From G965279355 sp965279355 (GTDB lineage Bacteria; Pseudomonadota; Alphaproteobacteria; CACIAM-22H2): a stretch of 64,000 nucleotides of DNA. Where the stretch lies: contig OZ257155.1 in NCBI GenBank assembly GCA_965279355.1, forward strand, positions 2,480,001 to 2,544,000, given 5' to 3'. Of the stretch, positions 25,495-34,125 are shown piece by piece. Each line of letters starts with the position of its first letter. Position 1 is the first letter of the stretch. The translations under genes and the position numbers were made by a program. The notes under the pieces are model-generated. The model saw only the letters and a list, made by a program, of their open reading frames with translations, did not search any database and was not told where the DNA came from.

Positions 25495-26196
25495 TCAGAT
25501 AACCGCGCCAAAAAGCGTTCCAATCCCTGCGGTGATGCCCATCGCCAGCGCCCCCCAGAACGTCACGCGCGCCGTGGCGAGCAGGATTTTGGCACCCCCC
25601 ACATAGGCGCCGACCGCCCCCAGGAGCGCAAGAAAGCCCAGAGAAGCTCCGGTCACGACGGGAACAAGGGCGTCGGCGGGCGACACCAGGACCATGAGCA
25701 GCGGCATCGCCGCGCCAAGGGAAAACATGGCCGCGGACGCCAACGCTGCCTGCACCGGACGCGCGGTGGTGAAACTTGTGATCCCAAGTTCGTCGCGCGC
25801 ATGCGCGGCCAGGGCATCCTTCTCGGTCAGCTGTTCGGCCACCTGCCGGGCCAGCGGCCGATCGAGACCCCGCTTCACGTAGATCTCGGTCAGTTCGTTC
25901 AGTTCTGATTTGGGACTATCGCTCAATTCCTGGCGTTCCCGCGCCAGATCCGACTGCTCGGCGTCGGACTGCGAACTGACAGAAACATACTCTCCGGCCG
26001 CCATCGACATGGCGCCGGCCGCCAGAGAGGCGATGCCCGCGATCAGGACATCGTTCTGCGATGCCGCCGCCGCGGCAACACCGACGATCAAGCTTGCCGT
26101 TGAAATAATGCCGTCGTTGGCTCCCAGCACGGCTGCCCTCAGCCAGCCAGTGCGGTCGACGAAGTGATGCTCGGAGTGCAGCCGTAGACGACTCAT
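25495..26196 (-). CDS. VIT1/CCC1-family iron/manganese transporter
   Basis: The product is about 233 residues, starting at ATG 26196 (MSRLRLHSEHHF); an in-frame start 5 codons earlier is possible. It has the family N-terminal motif LRAAVLGANDGIISTASLIVG, the MAAGEYVSVSSQ segment, a charged cytoplasmic Glu-rich metal-binding domain (about 85-150), and three further membrane helices to the C-terminus. The family moves Fe2+ or Mn2+ across membranes. It lies beside the iron-rich cytochrome operon but is separated from it by 211 bp. Confidence 0.9.
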   Translation of the reverse strand: MSRLRLHSEHHFVDRTGWLRAAVLGANDGIISTASLIVGVAAAAASQNDVLIAGIASLAAGAMSMAAGEYVSVSSQSDAEQSDLARERQELSDSPKSELNELTEIYVKRGLDRPLARQVAEQLTEKDALAAHARDELGITSFTTARPVQAALASAAMFSLGAAMPLLMVLVSPADALVPVVTGASLGFLALLGAVGAYVGGAKILLATARVTFWGALAMGITAGIGTLFGAVI

Positions 26197-26226
26197 CGCA
26201 GGTTCCCACACATCGGAATCAGAGAC

Positions 26227-28008
26227 TCAAGGAGAGGACTTTACGAGATGGGCGCCGCTTTCGGTGCGAATGAACATCAACACCCGGTCGTGAAATCTGC
26301 GAAGTCCGGCCCGCTGCGCAATGGTCACCAGCCCGGTTCCCTTCAGTTCATTCGCGAAGAGAGACATCAGATCGCTCTCAGCTGGTTCGTCTAGCTCGGA
26401 GGTCGCCTCGTCCATAACGACCCAATCCGGCTTATGCAGCACCAGGCGGACAAAAGCGAGCCGTTGCTGTTCGGCTTCCGAGAAAACCTGATCCCAGCGC
26501 GCCTCTTCGTCGAGTTTATCTGCGAAACGGCCCAGCCCGCATCGACTCAGCGCTGCGCGCAGCGCAGCATCCTCGAACTGTTCCGCGTGACCCGGATACG
26601 AGATGGCGATCCGCAGACTGCCGGCAGGTACATAGGCCCTATGAGCGACAAACATGATGCGCTCATCGGAGGGTACCTCAATGACACCCCGCCCCCACGG
26701 CCAAAGTCCGGCGATTGCCCGAAACAGCGTGGTCTTACCGATGCCGACATCCCCGGTCAGAAGGACTCGCTCGCCGCGGGCAATGGTTGCATCCGCAGCG
26801 TCGATCATCACATCGCCGTCCGGGCTGGCGACGGTGAGATTCCGCAACCGGATAACGGCATCCGTGCTTTGCCGGCGCTCGATACGGGTAATAACGTTGC
26901 GCGGCGCTTCATGCTCCGCGAATGCGGTATTCAAGGCCACGATCCGGTTGACCCCTGCCATCCAGTCGGAAAGGCGGATGTAGTTGTCGATAAAGAAGCC
27001 CAGGGCGAGTTGAACCAGCACGAAAGCCTGCGAGATCCGCATCAGATCCCCGAGCGTTATTTCGCCCGCCAGAAATTGGGGTGCCGCGATCAACATGGGC
27101 AGGACAGGGTTCAGGACAGTGAAACAGGTTGTCGCCAGGGTCAGGCGGGTCTCGAGCCGCATCTGGGCACGAAATGCAGTGGCCAGACGGGCAAAGACGC
27201 CTTTGAGTCCTTCACGCTCGATCGTTTCGCCGCGCAGAAGCGTCATTCCCTCTGCGTTTTCCCGCACCCGTACCAGATGAAAGCGAAAATCGCCTTCGCG
27301 TGCATGGCGTTCTTCGCTCAGCTTGACCAGAGGGCTTCCGAGCAGGTGGGTCAGCATCGTCGTCGTTGCCGCGTAGGCAATGGCGGCAAAAACCAGATAC
27401 CCGGGAACAGAGAATCCGATAGAACCCCAGCCGATCGTTATCACGCCGGACAGCGCCCATAACGTACCCATGAAGATGATCAGCAGAAGCGCGCTGTTGA
27501 TCAGGCCTGCCACGAAATCGACGGCCGATTCCGCCACCATGCGCACATCTTCGGCGATCCGATAATCGGGATTGTCATACACCTCGCCACTGATCTGCGT
27601 ATTGAAGCCGTGACCGCGCACCAACCAGCGATCGATCAGTTGCTCCGTCATCCAGGTCCGCCAGCCGATCTGAAGCGCCGCCTTGAGAAATAGTTGGGCC
27701 GCGCCGATGAGCATCAGGCCGCCGGCCAGAGCAAAAAAGATGAAGACGCCCCGCCACACGGCCGCCGCCACATGCGCGTCGATCGCGTCGAAAAATTCGC
27801 CCAGCCAGATATTCAGCCGGAGCTGCAGCAACGCATAAGTGAGTGTCGCAAGCGCCAGTGCGACAGTCTGGAACCACGCCGAACGGCGGCGTCCATTGCG
27901 CCAATACGGGCCGGCGAGGCCCCAGAACTGGCGCAGCGCAGTACCAAGCGCCGTGATCGTATTCTTGCGCGGCGTGGCGCTATCGGGGAATGCGGAAGCG
28001 GAGCCCAG
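26227..28008 (-). CDS. SbmA/BacA-like ABC transporter (permease-ATPase fusion), non-standard start
   Basis: The protein has a membrane domain with about six helices followed by an ABC ATPase: Walker A TGDVGIGKTT, a degenerate signature FSEAEQQRLAF and Walker B WVVMDEATSELD. The family imports peptides, vitamin B12-like or fatty-acyl compounds. The first TTG (27831) gives 534 residues but removes the first helix and the conserved FWGLAGPYW segment, which is encoded in frame upstream. No ATG, GTG or TTG occurs between 27831 and the stop at 28069-28071. A CTG at 28008, with GAAGG 7 bp before it, gives about 593 residues, the usual length. Either an unusual start or a damaged 5' end. Confidence 0.75.
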   Translation of the reverse strand: MGSASAFPDSATPRKNTITALGTALRQFWGLAGPYWRNGRRRSAWFQTVALALATLTYALLQLRLNIWLGEFFDAIDAHVAAAVWRGVFIFFALAGGLMLIGAAQLFLKAALQIGWRTWMTEQLIDRWLVRGHGFNTQISGEVYDNPDYRIAEDVRMVAESAVDFVAGLINSALLLIIFMGTLWALSGVITIGWGSIGFSVPGYLVFAAIAYAATTTMLTHLLGSPLVKLSEERHAREGDFRFHLVRVRENAEGMTLLRGETIEREGLKGVFARLATAFRAQMRLETRLTLATTCFTVLNPVLPMLIAAPQFLAGEITLGDLMRISQAFVLVQLALGFFIDNYIRLSDWMAGVNRIVALNTAFAEHEAPRNVITRIERRQSTDAVIRLRNLTVASPDGDVMIDAADATIARGERVLLTGDVGIGKTTLFRAIAGLWPWGRGVIEVPSDERIMFVAHRAYVPAGSLRIAISYPGHAEQFEDAALRAALSRCGLGRFADKLDEEARWDQVFSEAEQQRLAFVRLVLHKPDWVVMDEATSELDEPAESDLMSLFANELKGTGLVTIAQRAGLRRFHDRVLMFIRTESGAHLVKSSP

Positions 28009-28160
28009 CGTTTTGCCTTCGGAAGTTGGACGGGCGCTTGGTTGCGGCCCCGAATTAGAACTACATGATTATTCGAGATAGGGGCGCCTCAAGTTCCACC
28101 ATATAGGCGTCCGGCCCAGCGCGGCCCGGCTGAAACCGGAACTCGTCCCCAGTCCTTTCC

Positions 28161-28697
28161 TTAGCGAAACGTGTTGTTTGAGGTGTGATCGCCGGCCAGC
28201 CAGCGCTTGAGTTCGCTATGCGCGTCATTTTCCCGGATCGCGTTGATCTTGTCCGCACGCGGATCGTCGACGGTTAGCTCGATAATCAGGCCGTTGGGGT
28301 CCACGACATAGAGCGACACGCAGTAGCCGTGCTCAAGCACGAACATGTTCGGCTCCTTGTAGCCCGCGGCTTCAAGGCGCTTCTTAACCGCATCTTGCGT
28401 GTCCTGATCGCAGTTCAGAGCGATATGATGAAACGGCGAGAATGGCATCTTGGGGCCGAAAAGATCCTGGTCCTCCTGCTTCGCGAACTGAAAGAACGCG
28501 AGCGCACTGCCGTCGCCCAAGCCGAAGAAGCAGTGGCAATAGACGCGCTCCGCGCCAAACAGCTCATCAGCCTCGCACCAGGTGGCCATCAGCGGAAAGC
28601 CCAGCAGGTCCTCATAAAACTTGCGGGTCGCCTCCAGATCTTTCGTAACATAGGCGTTGTGATGCAGACGGGTGGGTAGTTTGCGGACTGCGTTCAT
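28161..28697 (-). CDS. VOC-family (glyoxalase/extradiol dioxygenase-type) metalloprotein
   Basis: The product is 178 residues from ATG 28697, selected because AAAGGGAGAG lies 5 bp upstream; a longer frame to 28799 overlaps the previous gene. The two beta-alpha-beta-beta-beta modules carry candidate metal ligands in LHHNAYV (about 12-13), FHHIALN (about 90) and the Glu in GLIIELTVDD. It is last in a leftward set with a 2-hydroxyacid dehydrogenase and an amidohydrolase. Substrate unknown; a ring-cleavage or glyoxalase-like reaction is plausible. Confidence 0.85.
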   Translation of the reverse strand: MNAVRKLPTRLHHNAYVTKDLEATRKFYEDLLGFPLMATWCEADELFGAERVYCHCFFGLGDGSALAFFQFAKQEDQDLFGPKMPFSPFHHIALNCDQDTQDAVKKRLEAAGYKEPNMFVLEHGYCVSLYVVDPNGLIIELTVDDPRADKINAIRENDAHSELKRWLAGDHTSNNTFR

Positions 28698-28752
28698 GAG
28701 ACTCTCCCTTTGGTAAAGCATGGATTTGTCATAAGCGCGCAACGCGCAATCG

Positions 28753-29694
28753 CTAGGCTCGGGCAACGTTGACGAAGGGCTGTCCGGCCAGAAAAGCACG
28801 GATGTCGCGGCAGATCCGTTTTGTCACGCCGACCCGCATCTCTTTGGTGAAGGCTGCGTAATGCGGCTGAAGGACGACATTCTCCATCGTCATAAACCGC
28901 TCGTCGATGTTCGGTTCCGACGCAAAAACGTCGAGGCCGGCCCCGGCAATCGTCTTGTTCTGCAGCGCTTCGATCAAAGCCGGCTCATCGACAACAGTCC
29001 CGCGGCAGATGTTGACCACGTATCCCCGGGGGCCGAGCTTCTCAAGAACCGCATTGTTGAGCAGATGCCGGGTCGCTTCACCGCCGGGACAGGCAAGGAT
29101 GAGAATGTCCACTTTCTCCGCCAGCGCGAGCGGGCTGTCGACGAAGGCGTACGGCACGCCGTCCTTGCGACGCGGCCCGGTATAAAGGACTTCCAGGCCA
29201 AGACCGGCGGCCCGGCGCGCAATGGCCTGGCCGATTTTGCCAAGGCCGACGACACCGACCTTCTTGCCGACAAGGCTGGTTGAGTCTGAGAGCTGCCCCT
29301 GCGTCCATTTCCCGGCACGCACATAACGGTCCGCTTCGGCCGTACGGCGGACGGTTGCGTACATCAGCGCAATCGCCGTATCCGCGGTGTCTTCGGTCAG
29401 TTCATCAGGTGTGTGGCAGACGGCGATGCCGCGTTGCGCCGCCGCCTTCAGGTCAAGCTTGTCGAGACCCACGCCGCCTGATGCAATGAGCTTCACATCC
29501 GGCAAAGCATCCATCAGCGCCGCACTGGCGCCGGAATAGGTCATCGTCACCGCGACCTTGTAGCCCGGCATCGGCGGAAACGGCCCTCCGGTCGCGGCGT
29601 TCACAGGGTAGTCGACCAGATCGTACTCTTCGGCCAGCGCCGTCCGCAGATCCGGAGGGATCCTGGTGACGACGAGGAGGGACGTTTTGCTCAT
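28753..29694 (-). CDS. D-isomer-specific 2-hydroxyacid dehydrogenase
   Basis: The 313-residue NAD(P)-dependent enzyme has the nucleotide motif VGVVGLGKIGQAIARR and the catalytic set Arg (NICRGTVVDE), Glu (DVFASEPN) and His (LQPHYAAFT). The His loop reads PHYAA rather than the common PHxGS. It reduces 2-oxoacids or oxidises D-2-hydroxyacids. It sits between an amidohydrolase and a VOC protein, suggesting late processing of a ring-cleavage product. A fossil MFS fragment lies just upstream. Confidence 0.9.
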   Translation of the reverse strand: MSKTSLLVVTRIPPDLRTALAEEYDLVDYPVNAATGGPFPPMPGYKVAVTMTYSGASAALMDALPDVKLIASGGVGLDKLDLKAAAQRGIAVCHTPDELTEDTADTAIALMYATVRRTAEADRYVRAGKWTQGQLSDSTSLVGKKVGVVGLGKIGQAIARRAAGLGLEVLYTGPRRKDGVPYAFVDSPLALAEKVDILILACPGGEATRHLLNNAVLEKLGPRGYVVNICRGTVVDEPALIEALQNKTIAGAGLDVFASEPNIDERFMTMENVVLQPHYAAFTKEMRVGVTKRICRDIRAFLAGQPFVNVARA

Positions 29695-29712
29695 GTCGGG
29701 CGGCGATCCTTC

Positions 29713-29829
29713 TTAACCGGCCAGCCGGTCGCGGAGATCGACCTTGTTCGTCTCCCACAGAGCCAGCACCGTGATGAAGGAGATTAGGGCAGCAGCAAAC
29801 CTGACGCCAGCGAGCGCTCCATACTCCAG
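29713..29829 (-). pseudogene. C-terminal remnant of an MFS transporter
   Basis: In the 144-bp gap between the amidohydrolase and the dehydrogenase, the minus strand reads an open stretch of about 38 codons ending in TAA at 29713-29715. It contains AALISFITVLALWE followed by TNKVDLRDRLAG. A last hydrophobic helix followed by a charged E-T-x-x-x-D-L tail is the usual end of metabolite:H+ symporters of the major facilitator superfamily. There is no start codon or upstream transporter body, so this is read as a deletion remnant. Confidence 0.5.
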
Positions 29830-29838
29830 TGGGCAGAA

Positions 29839-30798
29839 TCAGCCGAACCGCGGAAACAGCTTCAGCGCATTGTTACGGAAGATGTCCGCGGCCAGGACAC
29901 CGCCGTTCTTCTCCTGCGCCAACAGCTCATGATCGCCCGCCTCGGTGACCGATGCCGGACAATAAGGCCAGTCGGACCCGAACAGCAGATGCGTGGGGTC
30001 GGCAATTTCCCGCATCGCAGCCATCGTCCCCTGTCCCGCCGCCTGTGCCGTGTCGTAGTAGAAGCCGCGCAGCGCCGCGAAGATGCTTTGCCGGGAGAAG
30101 CTCTGGAACCGTTTGTCGATCAGCGGCGCCATGGCAAGCCGCCAGCCGAGGAACGGGAGCGTGCCGCCGTTATGGGCGAGCACGAATTTGATGCGCGGGA
30201 AGCGTTCGACCGCGCCGCCGAAGATGAGATTCACCACGGCCCGCGTGGTATCGAAGGTGAACTCGACCAGAAAGCCTGGGACGTCCATCCCGATTGTCTT
30301 GCTGGAGGGATGATAGTTCGGGTGGATGAAGACGATGGCCGCCCTGTCGTTCAGGAATGCCAAAAGGGGATCAAATTTTTTGTCGCCGAAAAAATTCGTG
30401 CCGTAGCTGGCCAGAACACCAACGGCATCGAGTTTCAGCACCTCAAGCGCATACCGCGCCTCCGCAATCGCACCATCGACATCCGGCAACGGCAAGGCCG
30501 CAAACGAGCCGAAGCGTTTGGGATGCTGCGCGCTCAACTCGGCAAAGAGCTCGTTGCACTGCCGCGCCAACGCGCGTGCCGCGGCATCGTCACCGTAGTT
30601 CACGCCGGGCTGGGAAATCGAATTGATCGTGGTCGCAATGCCGTTCGCGTCCATGAACTCGAGTGCCAGTGCCGGGCTCCATTTGGGAAACCCGGCGCTG
30701 ATCGAGGCCCGGAAGCCGGCCGCGGTTGCGGCTTCGGTCAGGAACGCCGGAACCGGATGCGCATGGATGTCGATCCGGTTCCGCGGCACGGCGGTCAT
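29839..30798 (-). CDS. Amidohydrolase, ACMSD-like decarboxylase family
   Basis: The 319-residue TIM-barrel metal enzyme has the N-terminal RIDIHAHPVP motif, the VFIHPNYHP metal site, a second His in KFVLAHNGGTLP, and the catalytic Asp in LLFGSDWPYCP. The family (amidohydrolase 2, including 2-amino-3-carboxymuconate-6-semialdehyde decarboxylase) decarboxylates or hydrolyses aromatic or ring-opened acids. It is 16 bp after the tricarboxylate receptor gene, in the same leftward unit. Confidence 0.9.
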   Translation of the reverse strand: MTAVPRNRIDIHAHPVPAFLTEAATAAGFRASISAGFPKWSPALALEFMDANGIATTINSISQPGVNYGDDAAARALARQCNELFAELSAQHPKRFGSFAALPLPDVDGAIAEARYALEVLKLDAVGVLASYGTNFFGDKKFDPLLAFLNDRAAIVFIHPNYHPSSKTIGMDVPGFLVEFTFDTTRAVVNLIFGGAVERFPRIKFVLAHNGGTLPFLGWRLAMAPLIDKRFQSFSRQSIFAALRGFYYDTAQAAGQGTMAAMREIADPTHLLFGSDWPYCPASVTEAGDHELLAQEKNGGVLAADIFRNNALKLFPRFG

Positions 30799-30814
30799 TC
30801 AGATGCCTCGGTCT

Positions 30815-31780
30815 TTACTGATGAACAATACCTGCCGCCTTGATGACGTTCGCCCATTTCTCGATCTCGGCGTTCCAGAACGCCGGCGACTTGTCGGCGC
30901 CGATATAGACGGCGTCCATGCCCTGATCGTTGATGACCTTCTGGAAGGCCGGCCGCGCCGCCATGACGCGGAATTGCTTGTCCAGCGTGTCGATGACGGC
31001 CCTGGGCGTTCCCGCCGGCACCATGATGCCGAACCACGAAATGACTTCCGCGTCCTTCACCCCGAGTTCGGCGAGTGTGGGCACATTCGGGGCCGAGCGA
31101 TGCCGCTCCGGCGCCGCAACCGCAAGAATCCGCGTCTTGCCCGCCTGCATGTTCGGCAGCGCGGTCGACAGGTTGTCGAACATGAAGTCGGTCTCGCCGG
31201 CCGTCACCGAGTTTACCGCATCGGCCCAGCCGCGATAGGCGATATGAATGATGTTGGTGCCGGTGCGGATGCGGAACAGCTCTCCGGACAGATGCAGCGT
31301 CGTGCCGACGCCGTTCGAGCCCATATTGAGCTTCCCCGGGTTGGCCTTCGCTTCGGCAATCAGCTCCGCCACCGAATTGGCCTTGAGCTTGGGACCGGCG
31401 ACCAGCGCGTTGGGCACCGTCGCAAAGATGCCGACCGGCACCAGATCCTTCTTGGGATCGTAGCTGGGATTTTTCTGCAGCGTGGCCGTGATGGTGGAGA
31501 ACGCGCCACCGATCAGCAGCGTGTAGCCATCCGCCGGCGATTTGGCGACCTGTTCAGAGCCGAGATAGCCGCCGGCGCCGCCCTTGTTTTCGACAATGAC
31601 CGGCTGACCGAGCTCCTGGAGGCCGGGTTGAATCAGCCGGGCCACGATATCAGTGCTGCCGCCGGGCGGGGCCGGCGAGACGATCTTCACGGTCTTGGTG
31701 GGGTATTGCTGGGCAAATGCCGCCGGGGACAGCGTCAGCGCCACCGCGGCAACGATTGAACTCAATGCGTATTTGGTCAT
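30815..31780 (-). CDS. Bug-family periplasmic receptor of a tripartite tricarboxylate transporter
   Basis: The 321-residue protein has a signal peptide (cleavage near AFA-QQ) and the Bug-fold motifs VKIVSPAPPGGSTDIVARL, VENKGGAGG and FSTITATL. It binds carboxylates such as aromatic or C4 acids for TctAB-type importers. No TctA or TctB gene is in the window, so it must pair with membrane subunits elsewhere or act as a sensor, as many orphan Bug proteins do. It lies between the MetE-like gene and the amidohydrolase. Confidence 0.92.
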   Translation of the reverse strand: MTKYALSSIVAAVALTLSPAAFAQQYPTKTVKIVSPAPPGGSTDIVARLIQPGLQELGQPVIVENKGGAGGYLGSEQVAKSPADGYTLLIGGAFSTITATLQKNPSYDPKKDLVPVGIFATVPNALVAGPKLKANSVAELIAEAKANPGKLNMGSNGVGTTLHLSGELFRIRTGTNIIHIAYRGWADAVNSVTAGETDFMFDNLSTALPNMQAGKTRILAVAAPERHRSAPNVPTLAELGVKDAEVISWFGIMVPAGTPRAVIDTLDKQFRVMAARPAFQKVINDQGMDAVYIGADKSPAFWNAEIEKWANVIKAAGIVHQ

Positions 31781-31819
31781 GGCTTCCTCCCGATCGTTGT
31801 TTTGGTCAGAGTTCAGAGA

Positions 31820-32887
31820 TCAGTGCTTCTTGTCGAGCCCCGCGATCCTGAGGGCTTCCAGATGGTCCTTGAGGGTCTGGTCCATCTCTTTGGGAGAGAT
31901 GCGTCCGAACCCGCAATAGGCGGCGACTCCGAAATCGGGGAGATACTTGCGCGCGACATCGAGACGCTGCTTGAAGCTGTCCATGCTGTGGATCAGCCCG
32001 AGATAGACGCGGGCTCCCTTCACGTCGAGCCTGGAAAGCGGCGCATAGAAAGCGTCGTCGGTGTTGCCCAGGGTCGGGATATGGACCCAGTCGACCGTCC
32101 GGTCGATCGCCTTCACCGAGCCGTTGACCAACTCCACCGCGCGACCGAGATCCTTCGGCGCGAAGCGCGGCCAACCACCATAGGTGCCGAAACAGAAATG
32201 GAAGCCGAGCCTCGCCTTGTCGGGGATCAGCTTCGAGAGACGGCCCATCGGCGCCGTGTGCGTCTCGATCTCCTTCTCGGCGGGATAACCTTCGATGCCT
32301 TCGTGGACCGCGGCGACTTCCCAGGCGCAATCCCACTGGATCGCAATGTCCTCCGCCGGAAGCTGGTCGAAGATCGCCGTCAGCTCTGCGGCAATCGCCT
32401 CCTCATAGCCGGGGCGGATCTTCGGCAGGTCCTGCGCCTTGGGGAAAAACAGCGGGCGGACGACGCTGTTGACCATCGGCATCGAAATCTGCAGCCGCAT
32501 ATCAGGCGGCAGGATGCCCTTCTCCCGCATCGTCTTCAGGACGAAATGGGAATTCACGGCATCCTTGGCATAGCCCAGGCGATAGCCGGGATTGCCGAAG
32601 CGCACGCGGTCGACGCCGTCGCGGACCTTGAAGAGCCAGCCATCGTCGCGATCCCTGGGCATCAGCTGCTCGACGCCGTTCACCGGCTGCGGGCGCCGCA
32701 TCACCTCCAGATCGGCATGGCCGTTGAACACCTGATAGGACAGACGCACCACCCACGACTTCCGCTCGCCGACCTCGCCGTCCGGCATCGCCGGCAGGAA
32801 GGACCCAAGCTTGCCGCCGAAGGTTTTCATCACCTCTTCGGCTGTCTTCAGCGGAACGCTGCCGACCAGGAGAACCTCTTGACCCAT
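31820..32887 (-). CDS. MetE/UROD-fold protein, probable zinc methyl- or alkyl-transferase
   Basis: The 355-residue protein resembles the C-terminal barrel of cobalamin-independent methionine synthase. A possible zinc site is conserved: His230 and Cys232 in GFHFCFGTYGG, and Cys325 in YCGFGR, matching the H-x-C ... C-G-x-x-R pattern of MetE. IQWDCAWE (about 183-190) matches the substrate strand. There is no N-terminal MetE half. It is first in a leftward catabolic unit, which suggests a demethylating or thiol-transfer step rather than methionine synthesis. Confidence 0.65.
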   Translation of the reverse strand: MGQEVLLVGSVPLKTAEEVMKTFGGKLGSFLPAMPDGEVGERKSWVVRLSYQVFNGHADLEVMRRPQPVNGVEQLMPRDRDDGWLFKVRDGVDRVRFGNPGYRLGYAKDAVNSHFVLKTMREKGILPPDMRLQISMPMVNSVVRPLFFPKAQDLPKIRPGYEEAIAAELTAIFDQLPAEDIAIQWDCAWEVAAVHEGIEGYPAEKEIETHTAPMGRLSKLIPDKARLGFHFCFGTYGGWPRFAPKDLGRAVELVNGSVKAIDRTVDWVHIPTLGNTDDAFYAPLSRLDVKGARVYLGLIHSMDSFKQRLDVARKYLPDFGVAAYCGFGRISPKEMDQTLKDHLEALRIAGLDKKH

Positions 32888-33351
32888 TTCGAGAACTCTT
32901 TCTTTGAACCGTAAGAGGTGAATTCAAGATGGAGCGGAAGGCCCAAGAGCCGGCAGCCCCTCACGATAGTCTCGCTGCGTCTCTTCAGCGTATCCAGCGC
33001 TCGTTCACGGCGGTGTTCCTTTTTAGTCTGGCGATTGAACCCGCATGCTGGCAGGCACGGCAACACGGGCCTGGAGCCCCGATCTTGCAGGCCCCGCCTC
33101 AAGGTGCCGTCAAAAGAATTTGACGCTCAATTCTTAATGATTGCGAATTTACAGGCAAGCCTGTCGCCTGGAAGGCAGCTTTGCAAACGGCATCGTCGCC
33201 AGTCTCGGCACCGCGTGTTTGGGCGAGACCGATGAGATAAGCATCATCCGTGTCCGCTGATTGCTGCGGCCGAGACCGTCAAGGTGTCTCTGATTTTTGC
33301 AGGCAGAAGAGAGCGACGCTTCCGTGCGATGCATCCCTCGACAGCCGGGGC
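32888..33351. other. 464-bp stretch without a convincing gene
   Basis: This region lies between the MetE-like start (leftward) and the end of livF. Short open frames on both strands show no family similarity, signal or ribosome-binding site. The left part presumably holds the promoter of the MetE-like unit. No strong hairpin or repeat was seen. Confidence 0.6.
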
Positions 33352-34125
33352 TTACCCAGGGACAGTTGGCGCGGCATTTGTTAGTTCGGCCCTGGTCGTC
33401 TGCTTCGCACGGCCCAGATAGGAGTCACGAATCTGCTGGCTGCTTGCCAATTCGCCGGCCGGCCCCTCCAGCGCGATCTTCCCCAGTTCCATCACATAGG
33501 CACGGCGCGCAATCTTGAGGGCCAGCCGGACGTTCTGCTCGACAAGGAGAATTGCCGTGCCGCGCTCGCGATTTAAACGCACCAGAATTTCCCAGATTTC
33601 GCGCGTATAGAGCGGCGAGAGGCCGAGCGACGGTTCATCCAGCAGCAGAAGCTTCGGACGCGCCATCATGCCGCGCGCGATGGCCAGCATCTGTTGTTGC
33701 CCGCCGGACAGGTGTCCCGCAAACTGTGTCTGGCGTTGCCGCAGCACAGGGAAATACTCGAAGGCCTGTTCGATATCCGATGCGACGCCGTCTTTGTCGC
33801 GACGGGTGAATGCGCCCATATCCAGATTTTCGCGCACGGTCAGTCCGGAAAAAACCTCCCGACCCTCCGGAATATGGCTGATCCCCCTGCCGACAAGGCG
33901 GGCCCCATCCAGGCCCAGAATGGACTGGCCGTTGAAGACGATACTGCCGCCGCGCGCCGGTGCGACACCGGAGATCGTCCGCAACAGCGTTGTCTTGCCC
34001 GCGCCGTTCGCGCCGAGCACCGCCACGATTTCGCCAGGCGCTACTGTCAGATTCACGCCATGCAGGACGGCGATCGGACCATAGCCGGACGCCACATCGG
34101 CGAGGGAGAGCAGCACATCACTCAT
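33352..34125 (-). CDS. livF: ABC importer ATPase LivF
   Basis: The product is about 257 residues from ATG 34125, which overlaps the livG stop by 8 bp; ATG 34131 is also possible. It has Walker A GANGAGKTT, signature LSGGQQQMLAIARG, Walker B LLLLDEPSLGL and the LivF-type segment IPEGREVFSGLTV. It pairs with LivG to power branched-chain amino-acid-type import. Final gene of the Rieske-LLM-livKHMGF unit. The unit's content suggests an aromatic or amide substrate rather than leucine. Confidence 0.93.
   Translation of the reverse strand: MSDVLLSLADVASGYGPIAVLHGVNLTVAPGEIVAVLGANGAGKTTLLRTISGVAPARGGSIVFNGQSILGLDGARLVGRGISHIPEGREVFSGLTVRENLDMGAFTRRDKDGVASDIEQAFEYFPVLRQRQTQFAGHLSGGQQQMLAIARGMMARPKLLLLDEPSLGLSPLYTREIWEILVRLNRERGTAILLVEQNVRLALKIARRAYVMELGKIALEGPAGELASSQQIRDSYLGRAKQTTRAELTNAAPTVPG

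Noticed and set aside
32848..33102. 84-codon minus-strand frame upstream of the MetE-like gene
   Set aside because: It overlaps the start of that gene, has no ribosome site, and its composition does not resemble a folded protein.
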